Origin: Engraulis encrasicolus
Taxonomy: Eukaryota > Chordata > Actinopteri > Clupeiformes > Engraulidae
Length of the DNA: 64,000 nt
Assembly (NCBI RefSeq): GCF_034702125.1
Contig: NC_085861.1
Location: 2,413,042-2,477,041 of the forward strand
Direction of reading: 5' to 3'
The notes below the pieces were generated by a model. It was not told the DNA's origin and ran no database searches. It saw nothing but the letters and a program-made list of their open reading frames with translations. The translations under genes were made by a program, and so were the position numbers. This document shows positions 33,053 to 45,165 of the stretch, piece by piece (the first letter of the stretch is position 1; every line of letters starts with the position of its first letter).

Positions 33053-35560
33053 AATCTTTCACTTGGTGATACAAGCATCAAATTTGGTTCAGAGGTGCTT
33101 CAGAGCCTACTCTTTTAGAAAAGGTTGCTATCCAGGTGAAAAAATAAAATAGTGGCCATTTTCCAAGATGGCCGCCATGCAGCTATGAATTAGCAACTGA
33201 AACAACTGTTCAAATGGTGATACAAGCACTGGAATTGTCATAGATACTCCTTAGACACACTTCTTTTGAAAAGGCATGCAGGCCACTTGAAATCCAAGAT
33301 GGCCGTCCATTTTCCTAGATGGCCACAATGCATATTATTGGAATCGGTTATGGGACAAAAAGGGCACTACTGTTACGGAGCTGACAAAAGCGTGAAACTT
33401 TGCACGATGCTTCCTTAGGACCCCCTCAATGATTTAAGCTTAGGAGCCCAAGTGAAATGCTCAATTTTCATATCAATCAAGTGAATAATACATGTACATA
33501 TCATGTGTCAGCTTGGATTATCTACCTCTATAAGGTCATTACAAAATAAAATATATATATTGATTTGTGTTCAGATATGTATATCTCAAGTCCTAAGTGT
33601 ACTGTGGAGTGATAGGGGCCTTTATGCTTGGGAAATTATGAATAATCAATGTGCAATACACCATACAGTATATTGACAAATACTTTATGTATTGTACGTA
33701 TTAGCAAAATGGTTTTCTGGTCTACTTTGTGCTTAAACTTAGATGACATGTTGGCTACCTAACCACTTAATGTATTGATTGCTTGTTATTTTTTATTTGT
33801 GCGTGTGGTCCTTTGTTTAAAACATATCTGCCTGCCTTCCCTCTCTCACACACTCAAGTCTTTCAAAAACTTTAAACAACAGCATGTGGAAATGCCATTG
33901 GCTTTGGAGGGATACAGCTGTCAAAGTAGCCTACAAGTCATCAAGACTATACTGTACTGTTCTGTGGCGTAGTGTACTCTGCTATACTGTATTGTACTGT
34001 ACTGTACTGTACTGTACTATAATGTACTGCACCGTACTATATGCTACTGTACTTTTACTTTACTATACTGCACCGTAGGCTACTGTTGTATGCTACTGTA
34101 CTGTACTGTACTGCACCGTACTGTATGCTACTGTACTGTGCTGTACTGTAGTGTACTGTAATGTACTGTACTATACTCTACTGTATTGTAATGTACTTTA
34201 CTATACTGCACCATACTGTATGTTACTGTACTGTGCTGTACTGTACTGTACTACACTCTACTGTACTGTATGCTACTGTACTTTACTGTACTGCACCATA
34301 CTGTATGTTACTGTACTGTGCTGTACTGTACCGTACTGTATGCTACCTAACTTTACTGTACTGTACCGTACTGTATGCCACTGTACTGTGCTGTAGTGTA
34401 CTATACTCTACTGTATTATACTCTACTGTACTGTACTTTGCTATACGGCACCATACTGTATGCTACTGTAAGTATATACCATATATAAAGTATATACTAT
34501 ATGAGAATTGTTTTTTAACATAGATATTTCTCTTAAAGGTGGCAAAGACCTACGGTAGGTAACATGTTGTCCATCAGCTGTCATTTTTGAAGTAGCAATT
34601 GAAATACTCAATGATTACTGAGTTTATTGTAATGCAACTTGTGACACAAGTACTAGGTGAGGACTTGTTTGCAAATTCAGGAGGAAAAAAAACAATTCGC
34701 ACACCTCTGCCTACTTACTCAACACCTACTTAGAAATCATTCCCATTTGATTTGAACTGAAGATATAGCCTACATGTACTGTATATTGAGTGATCTGTAA
34801 TGCCATTCTTAAAGACTGAAATGCAGTCACTATAGACATAATGCTACTTGTGAAAATTTAGAATTAGGTGATCTTATGGGTTATTCATACACATGGAGAG
34901 GTATTGTCCTTTACCCTCTCTCATACACATAAAAAATATCTGTTATGGAAATTAGAGGATGGCGAACCTGCTACCTTGGACATCATCTTGACACTTTCCA
35001 ATTCAGATGCAGCTGAGCGAGCATTAGCAGCAGTCTATTCTCACCATAGTTTTAGTGTGGGAAATGCTCATTTTAATTCAGACCAAGAATCTTCTCAACA
35101 TTTTCACAATGTTACATTTGCTGTCAAACATGTAAGCACAGACTCACCCATACTTTCACACTATGAACATTTTTGTAGTTGCAGCAATCTGGTCAAGCAG
35201 GCTACCCCTGCCCTTGCTTCATCTCTGCTGAGTTCGGGACTATATTAACATTGTCAGCTAAGTAAAATGTCATGTAATAACAAGGTAATGCATGACATAT
35301 TGTATATGACATGGTAGAATGTTTTTCTTTTTCCAAGGGCTCCGAGGCTAGAATTACAGCATATACCCTAAAGAAACACCATGCAAAGTTTGGTGCTTTT
35401 GTCACTTCCGTAACGGTATCTGTATTATATCTGTATTGCGGCCATCTTGAAAAATGGCCGCCATCTTGTTTTTCCACCTGGATAGCGACCTTTTCTGGGA
35501 AAGTAGCTCCTGAAGCACCTGTGAACCAAATTTGGTGCTTGTATCACCAAGTGAAAGATT
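33053..35560. mobile_element. 2.5-kb element with long terminal inverted repeats inside the Hero-type copy
   Basis: The left end AATCTTTCACTTGGTGATAC and right end GTATCACCAAGTGAAAGATT are inverted. The pairing continues inward for roughly 130 bp, through CAAATTTGGTTCA, CTATCCAGGTG and AAGATGGCCGC. Removing it rejoins the Hero-type reading frame. No clear target duplication is seen. The interior includes the TACTG microsatellite and an unassigned plus frame at 34868-35248. No transposase was recognised. Confidence 0.8.
33946..34476. repeat. (TACTG)n-type pentanucleotide microsatellite
   Basis: A degenerate array of TACTGTACTG with variants such as TACTGCACCG and TATGCTACTG. The Cys/Tyr/Leu frames here (34151-34523) are composition artefacts. 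It lies wholly inside the inserted element at 33053-35560. Confidence 0.93.
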
Positions 35561-36520
35561 CTCATGGAATATTGACTTAACATCCTCCACTACATGGCGG
35601 AAAGGATTCTTGCAGAAGTTCGCCCTCTCCTTCTCCTTCCTTTTCCTCCGTCGGTGGATGCGCCCAACCCTCCGCAAGGCAGCCAGCCTCCTCCTGATGT
35701 CACCCCAGAGGGCCTTTAGCCCCTCCTTCTCAGCATCTTCTGCCTTCCTCCACTGCTTCAGGAGACGCCTTCTGTCTGCCACCAGGTCCTCGATTTCCTT
35801 CTCCCTCCTTCCTTTGGCCCTTTTGCCAGCTTTACGGCTGACGGCTTCACCAAGCCTGCTGTTGCATTCTTCATACACAATCTCACCAACCAGGTTCAGC
35901 CTTGATTCTACTGGTCCAGGTAGAGCCTTCTGAAGCAGCTCGCTCAGATGTTCATCAAGCCCTCTCCACTTCCCTGTCTCATTGGACCTTGGCCATTTTA
36001 TCCTATTCTTCTGCGCTAGGGGTTTAAGACTTCTGGCTTGTGAGGATAGTCTTGTTCCTGGGCCGCTTGGGGGTGCTGATGGGATGGTTTCATGGGGACC
36101 ATTGCTTTCCCACTCTTCCTCCTCCCTTCTCCTCTGGTGCTGCTCTTCCTCTGCGACACTGGGCCCAATAGCACTGTGGTTTTCGACCTGGCCTTGGATC
36201 CCACTTGTCTGACCTGCCTGAGCAGTGCAAGGTCGCTCGAGGCTCTCTCCTCTACACTTCTTCTTCCCCATGTGGATGTTAAGACCCCTAAGGGTTGTTA
36301 CCTTTTCCCATCCGCACCTGCACTTCCTAAGGATCTTCGTCTCGTTTGTCTTCATGCTGTTGTCCGTAACCGTGTGATCCGTCCTGGTAGGCCCTTCTTC
36401 CATCCCGCCTCTTGGAGGGCCTTCGGGCTGTTTCTTCTTTCGTGTTTTCGTGGTATGTTTTGAGTGAAACATAAAAAAGCCAATAGCGTCAAATAGCAAC
36501 AATGGTAAATGTGTAGCCAA
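35561..36520 (-). pseudogene. Hero/R2-type N-terminal segment with zinc finger
   Basis: One open frame of about 320 codons before it enters the inserted element. A C2HC finger, CRCGWEKVTTLRGLNIHMG followed by KKKC, uses Cys67, Cys69, His83 and Cys89 and probably binds target DNA or element RNA. Then follow a Pro/Glu-rich linker and a basic region with RRLLKQWRKAEDAEKEGLKA and RRRKRKEKERANFCKNPF. The frame runs into foreign DNA after SIFHE at 35560. The first in-frame Met is at 36520, but the true start may lie further in. Confidence 0.8.
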
Positions 36521-36525
36521 GTGTT

Positions 36526-37074
36526 TTAACCCTATCCAGACCGGGCTTTTTTGGCATACCTGGGACCGGGGGGGGGCCTCTTTTGAGCCTCATAACTTAG
36601 GAACCAAATGGCGTATGACCACCAAACTTGGAGGGGATGATCTTCAGCCAAAGATCTATGAATGGCATCAGTTTGGTGTCATTATTGGATATTATGACGT
36701 CATTACGACATCATTTCCTGATTTTATTGCCCAAAATGTCACCTTAATGTATTTTCCATATAACTTGGGTAATGCATATCAATTTTCGTTATTATGTGCA
36801 TCAGACCACTTCAGATGTTCACAAGGGTGTCTGATGCTAATGAAAATGTAAAGACTTAGATCAGTGATTTTTGGGCGGGTGTACCCGTCAGAAAACTGTT
36901 GCCACGGCAACAACAAAAATGATAGACCTAATCTGTTGGTATCACATTGTAGCCAACTTCATTTTAGGAAAAGTCACAAAGTTTCGTAGTCATAGCTTTA
37001 GTCATTCAAGAGTTACACAACATCAAACTTGGTGCGGGCACTTTTACCCCCCCCCCCGGTCTGGATAGGGTTAA
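36526..37074. mobile_element. TTAA-flanked element with CCCTATCCAGACCGGG ends
   Basis: TTAA lies at 36526-36529 and 37071-37074. The terminal inverted repeats are CCCTATCCAGACCGGG at the left and CCGGTCTGGATAGGG at the right. The CCCT start with TTAA is characteristic of piggyBac. Body 541 bp, with a G-run near the left end and a C-run near the right. Non-coding; frames at 36615-36851 are chance. Confidence 0.88.
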
Positions 37075-37154
37075 GTTAACATTAGATAAGGTTGGTTGAC
37101 AGGTATTGCTAACCATGCTAATAATACTAGATTGTTAACTATCTAAATTTTATT

Positions 37155-37625
37155 CAGTATATAAAATGTAACTAGAAGCACTCAGAGAGCGCAGACTTCC
37201 GCCAAGGATGCTGCTTGATACATTTGACCATGTTACACCCTAAGTCTTTCTGCCTTGTTTTAGTGCTGTTCTCGCAATTCAATTTCTGGTCACTAGGGGG
37301 CGTCTAGATAGTGAAGAATCTTTTGAAAAGTCCTGGTTCCGGTTCGTGATCCGGATCACCACTAGAATGTAATCACTTGTTCCTTGGGTCATTACTAACA
37401 GCTCCACAAAGTTTCGTCCAAATCAGTTGATTCGTTTTTGAGTTGTCCTGCTGACAGAATCTTTTAAAAAATCCTGATTCCGGTTCGTTATCCGGATCAC
37501 CACCAGAATTTAGTCCAAAAGTTTTGTCCAAAAATGTTTAGATTTTGAGTTATCCTGCAGAAAGACAGACAAACAGACAGACAAACCAACGCGACCGAAA
37601 ACATTACCTCCCTGGCGGAGGTAAT
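37155..37625. mobile_element. CCTCCGCC-ended repeat element
   Basis: It starts near CAGAGAGCGCAGACTTCCGC and ends near CATTACCTCCCTGGCGGAGG, so the ends carry inverted CCGCCAAGG/CCTGGCGG motifs. The interior contains two direct copies of a unit with GATTCCGGTTCGTNATCCGG and GGATCACCACCAGAAT. I recognise this as a dispersed fish repeat; the superfamily is unknown. It directly abuts the next element. Confidence 0.65.
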
Positions 37626-38463
37626 TATATCCCCGAAACGTGGAGCGTCGGGATGTAATGGTTTTGCGTGCGCCGCCGCGTCCGCCGCCGCGTAAGGTCT
37701 TTCGTGTTAACGCGATAACTTTTGAACGGATGTTTGGATTTGTCCCAGATTTTTTGGGTGAATGCTCTAGGGCAGGTTCATGAACTGATTCGAGTTTGGA
37801 GGTCAACACTTTCAAGATGGCTGAATTCAAGATGGGCGAATTTTTGTTTGGCCCATAACTTCTGACTGGGTGGATGGATGTCTCCCAGATTTGGTGTGTT
37901 AATGCTCTAGGGTAGGTTCATGAACTTATTCGAGTTTGGAGGCCAACACTGTCAAGATGACTGAATTCAAGATGGCTGAATTTTGGTTTGGCCCATACCT
38001 TCTGACCAGTGGGATGGATTTGTCCCAGATTTGGTGTTTCAATGTTCTAGGGTAGATTCATGAACTGATTAGATTTTGGAGGCCAATAATTCCAAAATGC
38101 CGGAATTTTCATTTGGCACATAACTTCTGACTGGGTGGATTAATTTGCCCTGTAACACTTTATTTTAAAGGTTCACCCTTTCAGTGGATCTACCACATTA
38201 GGTACAGTGTAATAACCAGCGTAATGTATTTAATACCATGTAATAACAGTGTAATACCAGTGTAACAATATGCAATACCTGTTTTGCTCTCATGTATTTT
38301 GTTGGCTTTGTGAAGCACACAATGATGCGGTCCATTATCTATTGAAGGGTGTTCTATTACATAGGCCCTAGCATGGAGAAGAAATACAGTATGAATGTTG
38401 GGGGCTTTGAAGCATCGCGTTTCGCGGATATACCTTTAGCAGTCGAAGACGACTGCATAGGTC
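37621..38463. mobile_element. CCCGAAACG-ended element, copy 1
   Basis: The left end TAATTATATCCCCGAAACG and the right end GCGTTTCGCGGATATACC are inverted. A GCCGCCGCGTCC-rich leader is followed by direct repeats of about 140 bp that contain TTCATGAACTGATTCGAGTT, GGATTTGTCCCAGATT and CACTTTCAAGATGGCTGAAT. A copy lies at 54750-55848. The minus frame at 37510-37830 is the repeat read in phase. Bases 38464-39657 hold nothing recognisable except a short duplication AAGAGTCCTCA near 39235. Confidence 0.75.
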
Positions 38464-39657
38464 TAATTAGCTAATGTTGTTTTTATGCCCTGATGGAACA
38501 GATATCTAGGGGCTGTGCCAATGCAGTTTAATGATGATATTAAACTACCAATTATGGTAATATTGCTTATTATGTTATGTTAATGTGATATAATTAAATA
38601 TATATTTTTATATTGTTTCTAAACTGAAGCAGGTTAGCTGATATGATTACTATACAAACTATCTTAAAAATGCTAATTATGGTACAAAATGAACTGATCA
38701 ACTACGACTCTAGTCTTACTCAACAAAAGTAGGTTAACAAAGATACTAATAAGGTTAATTATTGAATGTGAAGATGTTTTCTTGGACTGTCTGTTAGGCT
38801 ATTTCACTGTTTTCAATGCTATATGCAGTAGCTCAGAGTAGATGGTTTATGCTAACTATGCTAGCACTCAGCACACACAGCATTTTTAGCATTTTCTGTG
38901 GGAATGCAGTCTAGTTATAACTTGGGAAATTCCATGCTGCCTTGTCCAATCGTTCCAATGTGAAAGACCTCATGGAAACACTATACTTGTGAGCAGTTTG
39001 TACCATTTTACCAAATTAAATTAACTCATGACACCATCTGAACATCAAATATTATCTTATTGCGATGCATTGTAAAATACATTTCCTGTAGATTTATTTA
39101 TTTGAAATAGGCCTATATTTTACATTTGAGATTGAAGTGGATTAAGAGAATAGATTCATTAGAATTGAGGGGGCTGTTTTCCAGCAGGGGCCATTTTACT
39201 ATTTTGCTTGAAAATAAAAATAGAACACACTGAAAAGAGTCCTCACAGGAAGCACAAGAGTCCTCATAGGAAGCACAAGTCCCTTTTCAGTTTTTGTGGG
39301 TATATCAAACAGTTCGGTCCGGTCCGACGTATTCAGACCTAAAGGTCTTGGCCGGGGTTCCTGTCACTGTGATTGTTCTCATTGTTTTTGAAATGAGTGT
39401 TTCCTATTTCACCATTTGTCCAAGCTGATGGATGAAGAATGTTTATGCAGGTATTTTTTATATACTGTATACTGCTTTATCATTGCGTCATTGCGCCAGG
39501 AGATAGTGGCTGATCTATCTGTTCATCCACTACATATGGATTGGAAGGGGCACATCTCTCTGAGTTTATTGAGGAGACCTGGGAGGGATACCTACTGAGA
39601 ATGGCACAAAACGGCAAATATGGGATCACTTAACTCTCCAGAGAGCATCCCAATTGT

Positions 39658-41335
39658 TTAACTCATTGGCTGCCAGCCATTTTCATAAAAGAGTACCTCG
39701 GAGTGCCAGAGATTTTTCAGCATTTTGGGCGTTTTTTGGAGGCTCAAAGAAAATTGAGTTCTGTGTCTATGTCAACACCATACCTATCAAAACACAGATT
39801 AGACGCTCATCTGTCATCAGAAAAAACGGTGTCTCTCTACCCCTTTCCGTTCTTTCATTATCATCTGTTGAAATTAAGTGGAATTCGCCAAAATGCTGCT
39901 TTCTAGCCAAAAAGCTGAGAAAACGCCATTTGAAGTAGAACTATAACTGCAAACGTTTTTGCCCATAATGGCATCGTCCTAACAACTCCAAACCTATCAG
40001 ATGCTATTACAGAGTCTTCTGTCATCTGTAGCCTGAACAAAAGATCGTTTGTATGACCTTTTCAAACTAATATACTGAAATATAACGGGGGTGGACTCGA
40101 AAACAAGGGTGTTTTGGTTTAGTTGCTGGCGCGCAGAATGGATCATGACAGGTGCCCCTAACTCCGGGAACTCCCTCCCTCTCCCTCTCCCTCTGATTGT
40201 GCTCTCTCTCCCCTCGTTGGAGAACGAATCACAGCTGGTTTATTTCCTCCAGAAATAGTACCGTGTTGTGTCTTGTGGGGGAGGGAGGCAGGTAGGCAGG
40301 CAGCTCCGCTTAGCGTAGCTTACTGCAGCTTCTTTGGCAGAGCGGACAATTTGCAGATTGATGATTACTGTCATCATGGTTCTGCTATAGTGATCTTGTC
40401 ATATATTGTTCAATGAATTTTCTTTTGATAAAGTACTGATCACATATCCAACATAGCCGATTGGAGTGGTGGAGGCTAGCTCTGAGGCTAAGTGCAATGC
40501 TTTCTCATGTGAGCTGACTGCATCTGACCAGACACAAAGGCTATTCTGTTCCAATAATCTGCAACCCCACTGTCTTTTTTGATGATACAGCAAGCTGATC
40601 ATACTATACAGATCCATAAAAAATAACTGTAGAATGAGTAAAAATAGTTGACTTACCAAGGCTCCTTTATTTAGGCTTAGTTGTAAGTTGTTAGCGATTT
40701 CGTGCTAGCTAGCTAGCGTAGCTAAATTTATAACCAAGCATTCCCAACATCACCACTAGTCCCGTGCATTCTCCTGTTAGATGATATTTTGTAAGCATCA
40801 TCCTGATGTTGTGTAGGCTGATCACATTATCCAAAATGAAAGGTTGCCACACAGATCATCTCATGGTGTATTTTGGGCAAGCTAGCTACAATGCCTTCTA
40901 GCTAGATAGCAACAAGGGGTTGTATTTTGGTCATGAGAGGAAGGGTTTTTTGGTCAGGCTCTGACACTAAACACAGTAGCCTACCTGTGTTAAAATCAGA
41001 GGGCAAGAAGGTAGACTACTGTCACAGGTGCTTTACTTTCAAAAATGATTTTGCTATGCTACTTTTGTGATTATAATAGTAAAAAAGGGGTGTTTTTGTC
41101 TTGACATTTCCTCCTGGTCTGAACTAATTTCCTTGACTGTTCCTAAGGACACTGCTGCCACCTACAGGAACAGTTAGAAAATGCCTAGAGGCTTGAAATT
41201 TATACAGAAGATAGGTCAGACCGTCCTCGAGGCCTGGCTGTAAAAAAACGCAATTATCGGCGAATGACGTCGAAGGCAGGGGGCGTCACTATTCAAAATG
41301 ACGTCATTCGAGGCCCAAGGCAGCCAATGAGTTAA
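39658..41335. mobile_element. 1.67-kb TTAA-flanked element, copy 2
   Basis: TTAA lies at 39658-39661 and 41332-41335, with CTCATTGGCTGCC inverted termini as in the copy at 3122-4789. The bodies align along their full length (1670 against 1668 bp), with small indels such as an added GATAGCAACAAGGG-type segment near 40900. It has no transposase. Confidence 0.88.
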
Positions 41336-41544
41336 TGTTAAATTTGTTATAGTGTTGAGTCTTGGTTTAGATGCCACCTCTGTAATATCACCATCTGGTA
41401 TTTCTGTGAAGACTTGCCCAGTTTAACTCTTGGACATTTTGCTGAGGGACAGAGTGAGCATTATGTCAGTTTAGATGGTAGTATTCACCCTTATTCAGTC
41501 CTTCAGGACGCATAAATGCAAAGACTGAATGGTCAGCTGCCTTA

Positions 41545-41832
41545 AGGGCCGTACACACACGTCGCTACTAGTTACTCGCTCAGCGAATGAAGTCAATAGA
41601 ATGTCCATGTGTTCCAGCGAGACTCGCAGGCAAGTACCGTACAAGCGATGCGATGTGGGCGGAAAAAATATTTTATCTTCGAGCGAGGCGAGTAACCAAT
41701 TGGAATGCAGAGTTCGGTACTTCTCGCCTGTTCATTGGCAGTTAAAGCCGCGGGAACTTTCAGCGAACATTCCATGAAAGAGTGGCGAGTAGGCGAGCAA
41801 GCGAAAAGCTAGCTTTGTGTGTGTACGCCGCT
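41545..41832. mobile_element. PIF/Harbinger-type MITE
   Basis: TTA lies at 41542-41544 and 41833-41835. The inverted ends are AGGGCCGTACACACAC and, in complement, AGCGGCGTACACACAC. The 288-bp body has GCGAG-rich words such as AGCGAGACTCGCAGGC. A TTA duplication is the mark of PIF/Harbinger. The minisatellite starts about 30 bp beyond its right edge. Confidence 0.8.
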
Positions 41833-41866
41833 TTATGTTCATGGTGCTGAAGCTGCCTCCTTGTCT

Positions 41867-42083
41867 GATGGTGACTCTGCCTATGTCTCTGATATTGATC
41901 CTGCCCCTGTCCCTGATGGTGACCCTGCCTCTGTCCCTGATGGTAACCCTGCCTCTGCCCCTGATGGTGACCCTGCCTCTGTTCCTGATGGTGACCCTGT
42001 CTCTGTCTCTGATGTTGATCCTGCCCCTGTCCCTGATGGTGACCCTATCTCTGTCTCTGATGTTGATGATGACTCTGCCCCTG
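41867..42083 (+). repeat. 24-bp minisatellite with an 8-residue coding period
   Basis: About nine units of 24 bp, such as GATGGTGACCCTGCCTCTGT plus CCCT. Read on the plus strand (41819-42196) they give DGDPASVP-like octapeptides, mostly silent or conservative in their variation. Two more units lie at 42222-42290. A short frame after the array (KPIVMALPINLQRF) has no family I know. It may be a decayed exon or simply a repeat. Confidence 0.8.
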
Positions 42084-42465
42084 GTGCTGAAAAACCCATT
42101 GTCATGGCGCTCCCTATTAACCTTCAGAGGTTTTACAGAAAAGTATTGGTTTTGTCCTTGAACAAGATATGGCCATGCTTGGGGCATTTAAAGTGATGGT
42201 TCGGAGTAGTTTTCTGCCTTGTCTGATGGTGACTCAGTCTATGTCCCTGATGTAGATCCTGCCTCTGCCCCTGATGGCGAAGCTTTAGCAGGACAGAATC
42301 TATTCAGCTTGAGTTGATAATAATAAACTCCTGCACTATTTCCAAACTTCCAAATGCTTAGTTTGGTGAATAGAGACCATATTTGTACTACTGTAGAAGT
42401 TTGGTGTCATGACATGTTAATTTTCTGAGGTAAGTTTGGAGATGTATGTGAATGCCCAATAGCAC

Positions 42466-43153
42466 TTAAAGCGATGGTTCGGAGTAGAATCACCCTAATG
42501 CCATTTGAACCGTGACACCCATCCACCTTTACACCCGAAGTGTTTTCTGTCACAGGCTTACATCAACAGAGTTGCCGTGTTATTCAATGTTTATTCCGGA
42601 TAGCTTGACTCAAGCGCATATGGATCCTGGGCACCGTCTCCAAACTTTCCCCACAAAAATAACATGTCATGACACCAAACTTCTACAGTATAACAAATGT
42701 GGTTTGTACTCACAAAAAGATGAATTTGAAACTTTGTACATAGTCCAGGAGTTTATTAGTAACAACACACGAGACGATTAGCTTTTCTGCTGCTAAACAT
42801 CCGTCGACGTCACTTCCTCCAGCTGGGACTGTCCACAGCATGGCATAATATTGCCGGAAGCGATTGCCGACACATAGCCAGATAGCTAAGGACTGGACCA
42901 TTTTTTGCTGCCATTAAAATACACAAGAATGGAAGAATACACTGTAAACGTGGTAAAATTTAAATCCGAAGTGGTTAATTTCTAGTTGTAGCGCAAGCTG
43001 TCTTTTTGAGTTTTCCGCCTTCCGGACTCACGTGTATTTGTTTCCATCAACAAAGTCCCAGCTGGAGGAAGTGACGTCGACGGATGTTTAGCAGCAGAAA
43101 AGCTAATCGTCTCGTGTGTTGTTACTAATAAACTCCTGGACTATGTACAAAGT
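42466..43153. mobile_element. Hairpin element with ~100-bp arms
   Basis: The arms 42731-42830 and 43054-43153 are inverted and essentially perfect, starting ACTTTGTACATAGTCCAGGA and including CATCCGTCGACGTCACTTCC. The loop is about 223 bp. GCGATGGTTCGGAGTAG at 42469 recurs near 42193, so the upstream part is repetitive too. Non-coding. Bases 43160-43880 hold no firm feature. Confidence 0.8.
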
Positions 43154-43884
43154 TGGCATGTTGCGCGTGAACAACGCTAGTCTACAGGACTGTATCTTTC
43201 GTTTATTAAACCCCAACATCACCAATTGACTTGCATGAGTATGTCCGGCTTTCACATTGGCTGTGGCGGCTGTCATTTGCATAATATTCACGTGAATCCA
43301 ACTACAAACTGTCGCTCAAATCACCTCTAGTCGCCCAAATGGCTTTTGTGACTTCTCTCACCAGCACTAGGGTTGCCACCTATCCCAGATTTTCCTGATT
43401 GTCCTGGATTTTTACGGTCTGTCCCGGAAAGAAAAAATAAAAGTCCGGGACACCGAATGTCCCGGAATTTGTACATAGGCCTAATGGGAAAAATCTGTAT
43501 TTCAATCGTCAGTACTAAATTGCAGCGTGCATACGTCCATAAATGTATGCACCGATCTCATTGGCTCAAGTTCTAGACAAATTACGCAGCAAGCTCGTCT
43601 GGTGGGGCTGGCGCGCGGTTCATTCGGATTTCGGAGTGTTGATGATGAGGTGGAGAGACCGAGAGAATGTTGAACTCTGCGAGACAACGAAAGAATCCAG
43701 TGACTTAAAGCAGAAAGTTTTAATTAACGTGAAATGGGTAGAAAGACGATAGTTCTAGGAGGCGATGACTGTGACAGGCTAATGAAGGGGGGAAAAACGT
43801 AAAGGGTCGACGTGATGCAGGAGAAATATGCGATGGCTGTGACGTGATGTGAGTAAAAACATGCCCACTTTCTGCTAGCTGCTC

Positions 43885-44115
43885 CCTGTGCCCAGCAAAA
43901 ATGTTCTATGAATGTCTGCTGTTGCGCAATTTTGCACTTTATATGTCTGTATGGGTATTGTATAGGTACTCTAGGTCTAATGTCTAGGTCTAATTGTCTA
44001 TGTCCACACCTAGAGTCTATGTCTGTCTGCATGAGAAAGTAAGAAACGTAATTTCAATTCTTTGTATGACCAGCACATGTAAAGAAATTGACAATAAAAC
44101 CGACTTGACTTGATT
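43885..44115 (+). mobile_element. LINE 3' end, L2-type, plus orientation
   Basis: It contains TTTGCACTTTATATGTCTG, AAACGTAATTTCAATTCTTT, GTATGACCAGCACATGTAAA and ends TTGACAATAAAACC then GACTTGACTTGA. This looks like an L2-type LINE 3' tail with short terminal repeats; the opposite-orientation fragment is at 18995-19160. 5'-truncated, no coding part. Confidence 0.65.
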
Positions 44116-44470
44116 TAGCATAGCTTAGCATAATCACTGGAAGTAAATGGGAGCATTAGCATTAAGCCACAAATGATCACAGGACGGCATTAAATAGTTG
44201 TTCTGTCAGAACCATTTCAGTCAAGAAACACAAGAGAAGATTCTGAATGAATGAATATTTATTTGAAATTGTGAATTACATTTGGCGGTATAGCTCTGTT
44301 CGGAGGAACCCCCCTATTTCCATGAGCAGCATGGAAAAGCATTTAGTCAGGGGGCAGCTGCAGCTTAGGGAATTCTCACCCCAGCAGGACATGGCGAGAG
44401 ATAACCCCACAGCCCTTATAAGAACAGCCTAGCCACTCGCTATTAAGCCCTATTGGACCAGTTGTTTGTA
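44116..44470. other. No recognisable feature
   Basis: A GCATAGCTTAGCATA-type short repeat near 44118 is the only structure seen. The frames are short. Confidence 0.4.
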
Positions 44471-44474
44471 TTAG

Positions 44475-44955
44475 TTTGTATTAGTTCTATGGTTCGGAGA
44501 CCAGAATGAATGGGACCCAATGGAGCTAGATGCTAAAAATCTTAATTTTCACCCAGGTCTCATCAACAAAGCTCAGATTTGAATGTCGTTCTGGATTTAC
44601 ACTCAACAGTATAATAAAAAAGCACATATGTCCGTTTGATTTGTTACAGGAGGCGTTTTTGTTGCTCACTACTCGCTAGCATTTTGCTAAGGATGTGACA
44701 TCATAGACACTTAAAAATCACTTTTTAAGCATATGCGTGGCTCAAAAGATCTAAAACTCAGCCATGGGTATTTTCTATATATAGTCTTTCGAAAGCAACA
44801 TCCGAATTACACAAGGAAAAATCATATACTGAGATTAAGGCACCATGAGGGGTTTTGCTCCATAGGACTCCATTCATTCTGGTCTCCGGGCCACCACGTG
44901 GACAAGGGTGGAACTGCCCCTTCAGTTCTAAATCTGCCATAGAACTAATACAAAC
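44475..44955. mobile_element. Inverted-repeat element with internal deletion
   Basis: TTTGTATTAGTTCTATGG (44475-44492) pairs with its complement at 44938-44955, and GGAGACCAGAATGAATGG (44496-44513) pairs with 44870-44887. The left arm lacks about 50 bp that the right arm keeps between these blocks. Non-coding. Confidence 0.7.
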
Positions 44956-45165
44956 CTGCCTCGTTTCGGCAACCGGAAATACACCGTGAAATCAACCAGT
45001 GGGATATCTGGTCTTCCTAGAAAGTATCTGTGATAACCCCCCAAACAGACTATACCTGGTAATCCTCTCTCGAATACGATAAGAGGATGTCATGCTATAG
45101 AGATAAGCCCCCCAAACCAAATATCTAAAACTAAATTTGGAACTAAATTTAGTAAAGGCAGGGGG

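Larger units (their letters stand above)
30434..36520 (-). mobile_element. Hero/R2-type non-LTR retrotransposon, inactive
   Basis: The minus strand holds the parts of an RLE-type LINE in order: N-terminal C2HC zinc finger (35561-36520), reverse transcriptase (32143-33052 and 31490-32141) and C-terminal CCHC plus restriction-like endonuclease (30508-31490). A 2.5-kb element (33053-35560) separates the first two parts. Frameshifts and loss of the catalytic YxDD segment show that it is dead. RLE-type LINEs prime reverse transcription at an endonuclease nick. I prefer Hero/R2 because of the single N-terminal finger and the endonuclease pattern; NeSL- or R4-like relatives are possible. Confidence 0.85.

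Noticed and set aside
33946..34523. Cys/Tyr/Leu-rich membrane-like protein frames
   Set aside because: They are translations of the TACTG microsatellite inside a transposon.
37330..37365. tRNA-type B box (GGTTCG) suggesting a SINE
   Set aside because: The motif GGTTCGTGATCC does not match GGTTCGANTCC, has no A box upstream and belongs to a direct repeat inside a DNA element.
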